DNA from: Streptococcus mutans
Lineage (GTDB): Bacteria; Bacillota; Bacilli; Lactobacillales; Streptococcaceae
Direction: 5' to 3'
Assembly: GCF_006739205.1 (NCBI RefSeq)
Contig: NZ_AP019720.1
Span: 558,001 to 622,000, forward strand
DNA: 64,000 nt
Every line of letters starts with the position of its first letter. Position 1 is the stretch's first letter. Positions 27,901 through 37,505 of the stretch are shown here, in pieces. Made by a program: the position numbers and the translations under genes. Below the pieces are notes generated by a model, which saw only the letters and a list, made by a program, of their open reading frames with translations, was not told the origin of the DNA and made no database searches.

Positions 27901-28833
27901 GTGAAAAAGATTATCGAAAAATTACAGGCAAGCCAGTTTGTCCAGAATTTCTTAGAATATTATAAAAGTTCTGAAATGGATCTGTCCAGTATAGCAGTGG
28001 CTTACTATTTGATTTTGACCATCTTTCCTTTCTTGATTTTACTGGCTAATTTGTTTCCTTATCTTCATATTGATACTTCGGAACTTTTGTCTTTCATGAA
28101 AAATAATCTACCAGAACAACTTTATGAAAATACTTCTGGTATTGTCAGAGGGATTTTTAATAAGCCCTCTACCAGTCTCTTGTGGTTAGCCATTGTAACA
28201 GGGTTATGGACTATGTCAAAAAGTCTGACCTTTTTACAGAAATCCATGAATAAATCTTATGGTATCCAGAATCACCGTGATTTGATTTTAGGACATATTG
28301 TGGGTATTTTTTCTAGTTTGCTGGTTATTTTCTTTTTGGCTCTTGCTATTATGTTGTCCACCTTCGGTAAAACCGTATTAACCTTTCTTTATCATAATTC
28401 TTTTCTTAATCAAGATTTATATGATATTCTCATGAATTTGACTCAGCCCGTGACAGCAGCCATCTTTTTCGTTGCTTTAGGGGTTCTCTATTATATCTTG
28501 CCTAATGTCAGAATTAAAAAAATTCGCTACATTTTGCCGGGAACCATCTTTACCAGTTTTCTCTTTTTTACCATGACAAGTTTATTTGGTACTTATATTA
28601 ACTATGCTACAGCTAGCATGGAAAATTTACGTGTTTTTGGTTCCGTTACTTTGTTTGTTTTGATGCTGTGGTTTATTGTCTTTGCTAGAATTCTGATTTT
28701 AGGGGCTGTTTTAAATGCCAGTTACCAAAAAAAATATGTCAAAGAATTCAAGCCTCGAAGAGGTAATATTATTACGATTATTCAATCCAGACATCATACT
28801 CTTAACAAAGATGAAAAAAAAGGAGACGATTAA
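27901..28833 (+). CDS. YihY/BrkB-family membrane protein
   Basis: A 310-residue protein with six predicted transmembrane helices and the family features AVAYYLILTIFPFL, GLWTMSKSL and LILGAVLNASY. It was once annotated as RNase BN, but the family function is unsettled. GTG start with GGAG upstream, 11 nt after map. The C-terminal tail is charged. Confidence 0.9.
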   Translation: MKKIIEKLQASQFVQNFLEYYKSSEMDLSSIAVAYYLILTIFPFLILLANLFPYLHIDTSELLSFMKNNLPEQLYENTSGIVRGIFNKPSTSLLWLAIVTGLWTMSKSLTFLQKSMNKSYGIQNHRDLILGHIVGIFSSLLVIFFLALAIMLSTFGKTVLTFLYHNSFLNQDLYDILMNLTQPVTAAIFFVALGVLYYILPNVRIKKIRYILPGTIFTSFLFFTMTSLFGTYINYATASMENLRVFGSVTLFVLMLWFIVFARILILGAVLNASYQKKYVKEFKPRRGNIITIIQSRHHTLNKDEKKGDD

Positions 28834-28849
28834 AAGCTATTTCAAACCG

Positions 28850-28887
28850 AAGATAAACTTCTTGTTGAGGTTTGTCTTTTTCTTTTG
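28850..28887 (+). terminator. Terminator after the BrkB gene
   Basis: A 12-bp stem with two G:U pairs (28850-28861 with 28867-28878), 5-nt loop, then T-rich sequence. Confidence 0.65.
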
Positions 28888-28895
28888 TCTAAAAC

Positions 28896-28960
28896 ATGAC
28901 AAAAGTCATATGATGTCATGACATTCTGGGCTGAAATGTCTTGCTGTTTTTCGATAAAAT
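28896..28960 (+). promoter_or_regulatory. Tandem dyads and promoter ahead of the EXLDI-ABC-two-component operon
   Basis: ATGAC-AAAA-GTCAT (28896-28909) is followed 3 nt later by the perfect 12-bp palindrome ATGTCATGACAT (28913-28924). A -10-like TAAAAT lies at 28955-28960, with no clear -35. The dyads are centred near -57, a usual place for a response-regulator activator site. The LuxR-type regulator encoded at the operon's end is the likely binder (inference). Confidence 0.5.
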
Positions 28961-28988
28961 CATATCATAAAGAAAACGAAGAGGGACT

Positions 28989-29186
28989 ATGAAAATTAAA
29001 ATTTCTTATATTGTGTATGTTGTCATCGCAACTATTTTTGCAGGGTTGAGTATTTTTACAGATATTTTTGAAACCTTACACTTTGAGGCTATCTTTTCAC
29101 ACTTGGGACTGATGATTGGCTTGCTGATTGCTGCTTCTGCTTTAATTGGGATAACGAAATCGCTTATTAAAGAATTGACGGATTAG
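28989..29186 (+). CDS. Small two-helix membrane protein, unknown
   Basis: A 65-residue protein with two hydrophobic segments (about 6-24 and 37-57) and a short charged end. GAGG precedes ATG 28989. It is the first gene of an apparent seven-gene operon leading to an ABC transporter and a two-component system. A structural role in sensing or transport is possible, but I recognise no family. Confidence 0.75.
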   Translation: MKIKISYIVYVVIATIFAGLSIFTDIFETLHFEAIFSHLGLMIGLLIAASALIGITKSLIKELTD

Positions 29187-29194
29187 GGGGGATC

Positions 29195-29389
29195 ATGAGA
29201 TCATTGAAATTACTGCTCATTTTTATCGTGATTGTAGCTTTTGTTAGTATTTTGGCTTTGATGACTGATTATTTTGCGGGCATCTCACTATGGCATGTTT
29301 ACGCACTCATGGGCATTTGTATGACACTGTTTTATGGAATTTTTCCCTATTTTAAAAAAATCGCAGGGAGGAAAGAAAATGACTTATGA
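29195..29389 (+). CDS. Small two-helix membrane protein, unknown
   Basis: A 64-residue protein with two hydrophobic segments (about 4-24 and 32-52) and a basic C-terminus. It resembles the preceding gene in size and layout, suggesting an old duplication. A strong GGGGGG site lies before ATG 29195, and it overlaps the EXLDI gene by 11 nt. Confidence 0.75.
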   Translation: MRSLKLLLIFIVIVAFVSILALMTDYFAGISLWHVYALMGICMTLFYGIFPYFKKIAGRKENDL

Positions 29390-29744
29390 AGAAATCAAAC
29401 TCAGTTTTTTGAAAGGCGGCATTCGTTCTTACAAAGTCTTTCAAGGGCATAAACTCTACTCTCATACTGTCACATCTGAGAACAATCAGAGGCTGATTTC
29501 GAAAAGGGTTTACTTAACAAAAAAGAGGCATTACGTCTACTATGAGCGGACAGATATTAATTGGAATTACTGGGATAAAGGCAAAGAAGACTCAAGTTTT
29601 GATCCCAATCAGGTTGAGGAAAATAATGTTTTTGAAGTTGCGGATGATTTGAAAACTTTTGCGAAATACTTGGGCAAAGACATTGTTGAGAAACTAGCTG
29701 ATAAAGTTCAGCATGGCGAGATTGTCGAGTATTTGGATATTTAA
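29379..29744 (+). CDS. EXLDI-family protein
   Basis: A 121-residue soluble protein ending VEYLDI, the EXLDI C-terminal signature (family TIGR04342 from memory). The body has basic beta-like segments, HKLYSHTV and KKRHYVYYERTD. I start at ATG 29379 after GGGAGG, not at the longer upstream frame. The family function is unknown. It precedes the ABC transporter genes in the same transcript. Confidence 0.72.
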   Translation: MTYEEIKLSFLKGGIRSYKVFQGHKLYSHTVTSENNQRLISKRVYLTKKRHYVYYERTDINWNYWDKGKEDSSFDPNQVEENNVFEVADDLKTFAKYLGKDIVEKLADKVQHGEIVEYLDI

Positions 29745-29780
29745 GATCAAACTGGAAAACATCATATGGAGGAGCATAAT

Positions 29781-30662
29781 ATGGCGAACACTGTTATAAG
29801 CGTTTCAAATTTATCCAAACAATTTAAGGCGAAAAAAGTTTTGAGGGACATTTCTTTTGAGGTTAATGAGGGCGACTGTATAGCGCTGATTGGACCAAAT
29901 GGTGCAGGGAAGACAACCCTTATGTCTTGTATGTTAGGAGACATAAAGACTAGTTCAGGTCAAGTGCTTTTTAAAGGACAAAAAAATAAGCCCAAAGCTC
30001 AGGTAGCAGTTCTCCTACAGGAAAATACAATCCCTTCTGTCTTAAAAGTTAAGGAATTGATTGTATTCTTTAGGGAAATTGCAGATGATTCATTGACTGA
30101 AGAAGAAATTAGGCAATTATTGCAGTTTTCAGATCAGCAGTATGAGCAACTGGCTGGGAAATTATCTGGCGGTCAGCGTCGTCTCTTGGCTTTTATCCTT
30201 TGTCTGATTGGAAAACCTAAGGTTCTCTTTTTAGACGAGCCAACGGCAGGTATGGATACTTCCACACGGCAACGTTTCTGGGAGATTGTTCATGATTTGA
30301 AAGAAAATGGAACGACCATTCTCTATTCGTCTCATTATATTGAAGAAGTGGAGCATACAGCGGATCGCATTTTGGTCTTGCACCAAGGACAACTGATTCG
30401 GGATACGACCCCATTTGCCATGCGCAGTGAGGATAAAGAAAAACAAGTAACCTTATCTATTACTTATGCTCAGCTAGTTCATAGTCTTGATAAGGTCTAC
30501 GACATAGAAGAAAAACAGGATACGGTAACCTTTATGACCAAGGATTTGGAACAAATATGGTCTATATTGCAGAAACAAGGTTGCAGTATTTCAGAGATTG
30601 AGATTCAAAATAAGACTCTATTAAATACCCTGTTTGATTCGACAAAAGGAGAAGAAGCATGA
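29781..30662 (+). CDS. ABC transporter ATP-binding protein
   Basis: A 293-residue ATPase of the CcmA/DrrA type, with Walker A GPNGAGKTT, signature LSGGQRR, Walker B VLFLDEPTAGMD and a C-terminal extension. GGAGGAG precedes ATG 29781. It overlaps the permease gene by 4 nt (ATGA). Such ATPase-permease pairs next to DesK/DesR-like kinases often export or resist membrane-active compounds; the substrate is unknown. Confidence 0.9.
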   Translation: MANTVISVSNLSKQFKAKKVLRDISFEVNEGDCIALIGPNGAGKTTLMSCMLGDIKTSSGQVLFKGQKNKPKAQVAVLLQENTIPSVLKVKELIVFFREIADDSLTEEEIRQLLQFSDQQYEQLAGKLSGGQRRLLAFILCLIGKPKVLFLDEPTAGMDTSTRQRFWEIVHDLKENGTTILYSSHYIEEVEHTADRILVLHQGQLIRDTTPFAMRSEDKEKQVTLSITYAQLVHSLDKVYDIEEKQDTVTFMTKDLEQIWSILQKQGCSISEIEIQNKTLLNTLFDSTKGEEA

Positions 30663-31396
30663 AAGCATTATTAAAAGTTGAGTGGATTAAGACCTGGAGG
30701 ACTTGGCCCATGTTCATCATGGCGGTTGGGATGCCAGTTGGTTTCTTTCTTATTTATTCAGGAATGAAGATGTATGACACAACACAAGGGCAGACAGATT
30801 TTATCAGATCATTTATGATTACTATGACCGCCTTTTCTATGTCGAGTTTTGGAATCTTTTCTTTCCCTTATATGCTTAAGGAAGACCAAACTAATCATTG
30901 GTTAAGCTATCTCGAACATTCTAGGATTTCCATTTATAAATATTATCTGTCAAAAATTTTTCGAGTTTTGCTGAATTTTTTAGTTTCTATTATTGTGACT
31001 TTTATGATTGGTGCTTTTGTTAGGCATGTGGAAATGACACCGATTCGCTGGATAGGAACAAGTTTACTGTTATTAATGGCTAGCTTAGTCTTTCTAGCTT
31101 TAGGGCTTTTGATTGAACGGATTAAATCCGAACAAATCATGTCTATTGTAGGGAATATTGCTTTTTTGGGTTTAGCCATTCTAGGGGGCTCTTGGATGCC
31201 TATTACTATGTTTCCAGACTGGGTACAGTCTATCTCTAAAGTTTCTCCCATTTATCACGTTAACCAATTAGCGGTCAATTTTGCTCAAAAAGGTCAGCTG
31301 ACATGGAATTCCTTGTTTATTACACTGGCTTATGCCATAATAGTAGCAGGGCTTGCCCTATTCATTAAACAAAAACAAGAGGTTGAAAGTGTTTAG
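30659..31396 (+). CDS. ABC-2 type transporter permease
   Basis: A 245-residue permease with six hydrophobic segments. It is the membrane partner of the preceding ATPase and overlaps it by 4 nt. The segment GGSWMPITMFPDWVQSISKV before the last helix is typical of ABC-2 exporters. It overlaps the kinase start by 8 nt. Confidence 0.9.
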   Translation: MKALLKVEWIKTWRTWPMFIMAVGMPVGFFLIYSGMKMYDTTQGQTDFIRSFMITMTAFSMSSFGIFSFPYMLKEDQTNHWLSYLEHSRISIYKYYLSKIFRVLLNFLVSIIVTFMIGAFVRHVEMTPIRWIGTSLLLLMASLVFLALGLLIERIKSEQIMSIVGNIAFLGLAILGGSWMPITMFPDWVQSISKVSPIYHVNQLAVNFAQKGQLTWNSLFITLAYAIIVAGLALFIKQKQEVESV

Positions 31397-32498
31397 ACGA
31401 CATCAAAAGAATGACTTGCCTTATTATATAGGGCTAGTCTTTCTCGCTTTTCCCATTTTAGGTACTGCGGCAAACTATTATCCTATGTGGACTTTAATTT
31501 TAACCGCTGGTTTTACAGCTGCCTATCTGCTTTTAGTTCGGCTGAAGGCCAGCTATCATAGGGTAATTGCGGTCTTATGGTTTTACACACTGGCTTACAT
31601 TGCTTTTATGACTCTAGCTTATGAAGGGGCTATGATGTGGTTTCTTTTTTATCATGTCAATCTATTGGTTTGGCGGTTTGGAGACAGCTATCGGTCTTAC
31701 CGCTTTTTATCCTTTTCTCTGGTCACTTTTTTTCTGGGGATTAATGGCATTATTTATGGGATTGTTCATAGGAACAGTATTGCTGTCTTTTTGATGTCCA
31801 TCACACTTCCAATTTTTGTATTTGGCATGTACTATTTCCAAAATCATTTACGTTTGCAAGAAAAAATGGAAGCAGAGATTGTTGAGCAAAACCGCACCAT
31901 CAATATCCTATCTGCTGAAAATGAGCGCAATCGGATCGGCCGTGATTTACATGACACATTGGGGCATACCTTTGCCATGATGAGTCTCAAGACGGAGCTG
32001 GCGCTTAAGCAAATGAAAAAGGGTCGGTACGAAGCCGTGCAAAAGCAACTAGAAGAGCTCAATCAAATCAGTCATGATTCCATGCATGAGGTGCGCGAAC
32101 TTGTCAATCATCTCAAATATCGGACAGTGTCGGAGGAGCTGACTGAAATGGAGCGTCTCTTTGGTTTATCTGATATCAGTCTATCTGTTGACAATCAGTT
32201 GGACTTGGACAGCTTATCCCCTGTTACTCAGTCTACTATGACCATGGTTCTGCGGGAGCTGGCTAATAATGTCATCAAGCACAGTCAGGCTGATGACTGT
32301 CAGATTACGATCAAACGTGGGGAGGAGGGGATTGAAGTAACTGTTGAGGATAATGGTGTTGGATTTGATGAGCTGACAGGTCAGGAATTGCACTCTATTC
32401 GTGAACGGCTTGGTCTGGTCAATGGAGAAGTTGAAGTTACCTCTTCCAACAATCCGACAGTCGTCACTATTTACCTAAATGAAGGAGGACGTCAATGA
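31389..32498 (+). CDS. DesK-like sensor histidine kinase
   Basis: A 369-residue kinase. Four to six transmembrane helices (residues 10-150) with very short loops suggest sensing within the membrane. The HisKA_3 domain carries His188 in [13 protein letters not shown], followed by a degenerate-type HATPase with the N box [10 protein letters not shown] and the G box [10 protein letters not shown] use GTG 31389, with GAGG nearby, inside the permease 3' end. It overlaps the response regulator gene by 4 nt. Confidence 0.88.
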   Translation: MFRRHQKNDLPYYIGLVFLAFPILGTAANYYPMWTLILTAGFTAAYLLLVRLKASYHRVIAVLWFYTLAYIAFMTLAYEGAMMWFLFYHVNLLVWRFGDSYRSYRFLSFSLVTFFLGINGIIYGIVHRNSIAVFLMSITLPIFVFGMYYFQNHLRLQEKMEAEIVEQNRTINILSAENERNRIGRDLHDTLGHTFAMMSLKTELALKQMKKGRYEAVQKQLEELNQISHDSMHEVRELVNHLKYRTVSEELTEMERLFGLSDISLSVDNQLDLDSLSPVTQSTMTMVLRELANNVIKHSQADDCQITIKRGEEGIEVTVEDNGVGFDELTGQELHSIRERLGLVNGEVEVTSSNNPTVVTIYLNEGGRQ

Positions 32499-33091
32499 AA
32501 TTACTAGTTGCTGAAGATCAATCCATGCTGCGAGATGCGCTCTGCCAATTACTGCTTATGGAAGATGATGTTGAAGAGATTTATCAGGCAGCTGATGGTC
32601 AAGAGGCAATTGAGCTACTTGGTAAGCAAACAGTTGATGTTGCTATTTTAGATATTGAAATGCCAATCAAAACAGGTTTGGATGTTTTAGAGTGGATTCG
32701 TCAGCACCAAGATACTAAGGTCATTATTGTGACAACGTTCAAACGTTCTGGTTATTTCAAACGCGCTTTAGCAGCCCATGTTGATGCTTATGTACTTAAG
32801 GATCGCTCTGCCAGTGAATTAATGGCAACCATTTATACTGTCCTTTCAGGTCAGCGGGAGTACTCACCAGAGTTAGTTGAAGAGGTAACCTTTGACAGCA
32901 ATCCGCTTAGTGAACGGGAACAAGAAGTTTTACAATTGGTTGCTAAAGGAGCCTCCAATCAAACAATAGCAGAGCAGCTCTTTTTGTCCAATGGAACTAT
33001 CCGCAACTATATGACAGCTATTTTTAACAAGCTTAACGCCAACAATCGAACAGATGCAGTCCGTATTGCGCGTGAGAATGGTTGGTTCTAA
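32495..33091 (+). CDS. LuxR/NarL-family response regulator
   Basis: A 198-residue regulator. The receiver domain has the acidic pair AED and phospho-acceptor Asp53 in ILDIEMP, with Lys in YVLKD. The C-terminal LuxR-type helix-turn-helix reads [28 protein letters not shown]. Partner of the preceding kinase; probably regulates its own operon through the dyads at 28896-28924 (inference). Confidence 0.9.
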   Translation: MKLLVAEDQSMLRDALCQLLLMEDDVEEIYQAADGQEAIELLGKQTVDVAILDIEMPIKTGLDVLEWIRQHQDTKVIIVTTFKRSGYFKRALAAHVDAYVLKDRSASELMATIYTVLSGQREYSPELVEEVTFDSNPLSEREQEVLQLVAKGASNQTIAEQLFLSNGTIRNYMTAIFNKLNANNRTDAVRIARENGWF

Positions 33092-33101
33092 CTGCAGAAG
33101 A

Positions 33102-33140
33102 AAAAAATTCAGTACCTGTTTTGCAGAACTGAATTTTTTA
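33102..33140 (+). terminator. Terminator after the two-component operon
   Basis: AAAATTCAGT (33104-33113) pairs with ACTGAATTTT (33128-33137), enclosing further CTG/CAG pairing and followed by T. Confidence 0.75.
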
Positions 33141-33173
33141 ACAAAAGGAATGATTGGTTGTAGGGAGCCCTGA

Positions 33174-33632
33174 TTAGCTCTCTTTTTTATTTTTAAAAAT
33201 AAAGAATTTACTGATGATATAATTGGTTGCCATAATCAAAAACTGTGAAATAATGGTTTCAATAAAATTAATCATATCATGATTGTTTCTGACAAAACGG
33301 CCGATAATACCCGGAAACTTGTCAACAAGTAAAAAGGCCAGCAGCAAATCAAGTGCTAAGGTTGATAGACGGGCGATGAAAAATTGAATAAAACGTTTCA
33401 GCCAGCCTTGACGTTTTTGGTTAAAAACAAAATAATCATTGGTAAAGAAGGCAAAGGTAATAGAAGTGACATTAGCAATGACTGCTGAAAGAGTAGCTTC
33501 TTTAGTAATGAAAAAGAGCGGCGTCCGTGTTAGAAAATAGACAAAGGTAGTCAGAATGCCGAAAAAAATATATTTGGAAGTTTCATGGGTAATAATCTTT
33601 TTTAGGGTTTCATTGCGTAGTAATCTTTTCAT
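33174..33632 (-). CDS. GtrA-family membrane protein
   Basis: A 152-residue protein with four transmembrane helices and the GtrA features YFIFGILTTFVYFLT (first helix) and FFTNDYFVFN. Family members are linked to lipid-linked sugar translocation or teichoic acid glycosylation. The gene stands alone, divergent from queT; its start lies about 35 nt from the queT promoter. Confidence 0.82.
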   Translation of the reverse strand: MKRLLRNETLKKIITHETSKYIFFGILTTFVYFLTRTPLFFITKEATLSAVIANVTSITFAFFTNDYFVFNQKRQGWLKRFIQFFIARLSTLALDLLLAFLLVDKFPGIIGRFVRNNHDMINFIETIISQFLIMATNYIISKFFIFKNKKES

Positions 33633-33662
33633 AAGATTACTATATCAAAAAAATTGAAAATA

Positions 33663-33671
33663 TGCTATACT
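33663..33671 (+). promoter_or_regulatory. queT promoter, extended -10
   Basis: TGC-TATACT, with the -10 box at 33666-33671, immediately upstream of the riboswitch. Transcription should start near 33678. Confidence 0.65.
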
Positions 33672-33690
33672 GGATAAGTTGTCTGACAAC

Positions 33691-33751
33691 CCTTGGTGCT
33701 TATTTCCCTTTCACCAAGCATATTACAAACGGTAGATCCGTTAAAGGAGAA
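33691..33751 (+). ncRNA. preQ1-II (COG4708) riboswitch
   Basis: The stem CTTGGTG (33692-33698) pairs with CACCAAG (33712-33718), followed by CATATTACA and a small ACGG/CCGT hairpin (33729-33732, 33738-33741). The queT Shine-Dalgarno AAAGGAGA closes the element. Sequence and layout match the preQ1-II class found upstream of queT in streptococci, where bound preQ1 hides the ribosome binding site. Confidence 0.92.
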
Positions 33752-33754
33752 ACA

Positions 33755-34267
33755 ATGAAACAACTAACTGTTCGTGATTTAGCCCATATCGCCATTGTGG
33801 CGGCCTTATATGTCGCCTTGACTGCGACTCCGCCGTTAAATGCCATCTCTTATGGTGGTATACAATTTCGGCTTTCAGAAATGCTTAATTTTTTAGCTTT
33901 CTATAATCCTAAATACATCATTGCTGTTACTCTAGGCTGTATGATTGCCAATACTTTTGGGACTATTGGTCTTCTTGATGTCTTTGTCGGCGGTGGTTCA
34001 ACCTTAGTTTTTGTAACATTAGGCCTGATCCTTTTTTCTAAGTATAAAAAGGAATACATTTTTAATGGCCTCTTTAATAAGGCCTTCTTTTACTTTTCTG
34101 TGTTTTACGCTATATTTATGGTAACGATAGCAGCGGAAATTTCTCTTGTTCTCCAAACGCCATTTTTACTGACTTGGATAACTGTAGCAGTAGGAGAATT
34201 GATTTCCTCTCTTTTTGGAGCTCTTGTGATTGATAAATTGGCCCAATATATAGATTTTACAAGATAA
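33755..34267 (+). CDS. queT: Queuosine precursor (preQ1) transporter QueT
   Basis: A 170-residue ECF-type S component with about six hydrophobic segments. GIQFRLSEMLNFLAFYNP and GGGSTLVF are the family marks. It imports preQ1 for queuosine tRNA modification, using a shared ECF energising module encoded elsewhere. The start is ATG 33755; the ATG at 33662 lies in the promoter region and cannot be used. A terminator overlaps its stop codon. Confidence 0.93.
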   Translation: MKQLTVRDLAHIAIVAALYVALTATPPLNAISYGGIQFRLSEMLNFLAFYNPKYIIAVTLGCMIANTFGTIGLLDVFVGGGSTLVFVTLGLILFSKYKKEYIFNGLFNKAFFYFSVFYAIFMVTIAAEISLVLQTPFLLTWITVAVGELISSLFGALVIDKLAQYIDFTR

Positions 34268-34290
34268 TCTTCTTCGGAAGATTATTTTTT
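34263..34290 (+). terminator. queT terminator with TTCG tetraloop
   Basis: A 9-bp perfect stem (34263-34271 with 34276-34284) is closed by a stable TTCG loop and followed by T7. It includes the queT TAA. Confidence 0.9.
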
Positions 34291-34455
34291 TATGAGACAA
34301 TAAAGATTTTGCCTATAACCGATTTGAAAAAATCAGCTCTTAATAATCATTCTAATAAACGTGAAAGTTGCTTTTCTTTCTTTACACTGCTTTTAATTCT
34401 TTAAAATAAAGCTTTCCCTTTTCTTTTATAATTAAAAATTAGTTAAAGCTAGTGA

Positions 34456-36435
<1,980 letters not shown>

Positions 36436-36447
36436 TAGGAGAGAGAA

Positions 36448-37491
36448 ATGGTAAGAAAACAAAAACGTGCACGTTTAATTTACAATCCAACTTCAGGTCA
36501 AGAAATCATGAAGAAAAATGTAGCAGAAGTTTTAGATATCTTAGAGAGCTTTGGCTACGAAACGAGTGCCTTTCAGACCACGCCCAGAGCAGATTCTGCT
36601 AAAAATGAAGCTGCACGTGCCAGTCAAGCAGGGTTTGATTTAGTCATTGCTGCCGGAGGTGATGGCACTATCAATGAGGTTGTCAGCGGGATTGCACCTC
36701 TGAAAAGACGTCCTAAAGTGGCTATTATTCCAACGGGGACGACCAATGATTTTGCTCGTGCTCTTAAAATCCCCCGTGGCAATCCTGTTGAAGCAACTAA
36801 GCTCATTGGTAAAAACCAGACCATTCATATGGATATTGGTAGGGCTTATAATGACAAATATTTCATTAATATTGCCGCAGCAGGCAGTTTGACAGAATTG
36901 ACCTATAGTGTGCCTAGCCAGCTAAAGACAATGTTTGGTTATCTCGCCTACTTAGTCAAGGGGGCGGAGCTCTTACCACGTGTTCGAAATGTCCCTGTCA
37001 AGGTCTTTTATGATCATGGCGTTTTTGAAGGTGAAGCTTCCATGATTTTTGTAGCTTTAACCAATTCTGTTGGAGGCTTTGAAACGATTGCTCCAGATGC
37101 TAAGTTGGATGATGGTAAGTTTACGCTCATCTTAGTTAAAACGGCTAATCTTTTTGAATTAACAGATCTTATTCGTCTTGTTTTGACAGGTGGGCGGCAT
37201 ATTAATCACAAAAAGATCGAGTATATTAAAACCAGTTACCTTAAAATTATTCCTCAAGGGAATCCTCCTAAGCGGATGATGATTAACCTTGATGGAGAGT
37301 ACGGCGGTGATGCACCGATTGAATTGCGCAATTTAAAAAATCATATTGAATTCTTTGCTAATACAGATGAAATTTCAGATGATGCGATTACTCTTGATAC
37401 AGAAGAACTGGTGCTAGAAGCAATTGCCCAGAAATTTGCGAGAGAAGCAGAAAGTCTGGATGAGATGGATAAAACAAAAGAGCAAGATTAG
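36448..37491 (+). CDS. dagK: Diacylglycerol kinase-family lipid kinase
   Basis: A 347-residue soluble DgkB/YegS-type kinase with RLIYNPTSGQ at the start and AGGDGTINEV (residues 69-78), the nucleotide-binding GGDGT. It phosphorylates diacylglycerol released during lipoteichoic acid synthesis, returning it to phospholipid metabolism. GGAGAGAG ribosome binding site; 12 nt after ligA and 14 nt before pulA. Confidence 0.9.
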   Translation: MVRKQKRARLIYNPTSGQEIMKKNVAEVLDILESFGYETSAFQTTPRADSAKNEAARASQAGFDLVIAAGGDGTINEVVSGIAPLKRRPKVAIIPTGTTNDFARALKIPRGNPVEATKLIGKNQTIHMDIGRAYNDKYFINIAAAGSLTELTYSVPSQLKTMFGYLAYLVKGAELLPRVRNVPVKVFYDHGVFEGEASMIFVALTNSVGGFETIAPDAKLDDGKFTLILVKTANLFELTDLIRLVLTGGRHINHKKIEYIKTSYLKIIPQGNPPKRMMINLDGEYGGDAPIELRNLKNHIEFFANTDEISDDAITLDTEELVLEAIAQKFAREAESLDEMDKTKEQD

Positions 37492-37505
37492 TTAGGTAAA
37501 AAGAC

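Noticed and set aside
33662..33754. 31-residue N-terminal extension of QueT
   Set aside because: This stretch is the promoter and the preQ1-II riboswitch.
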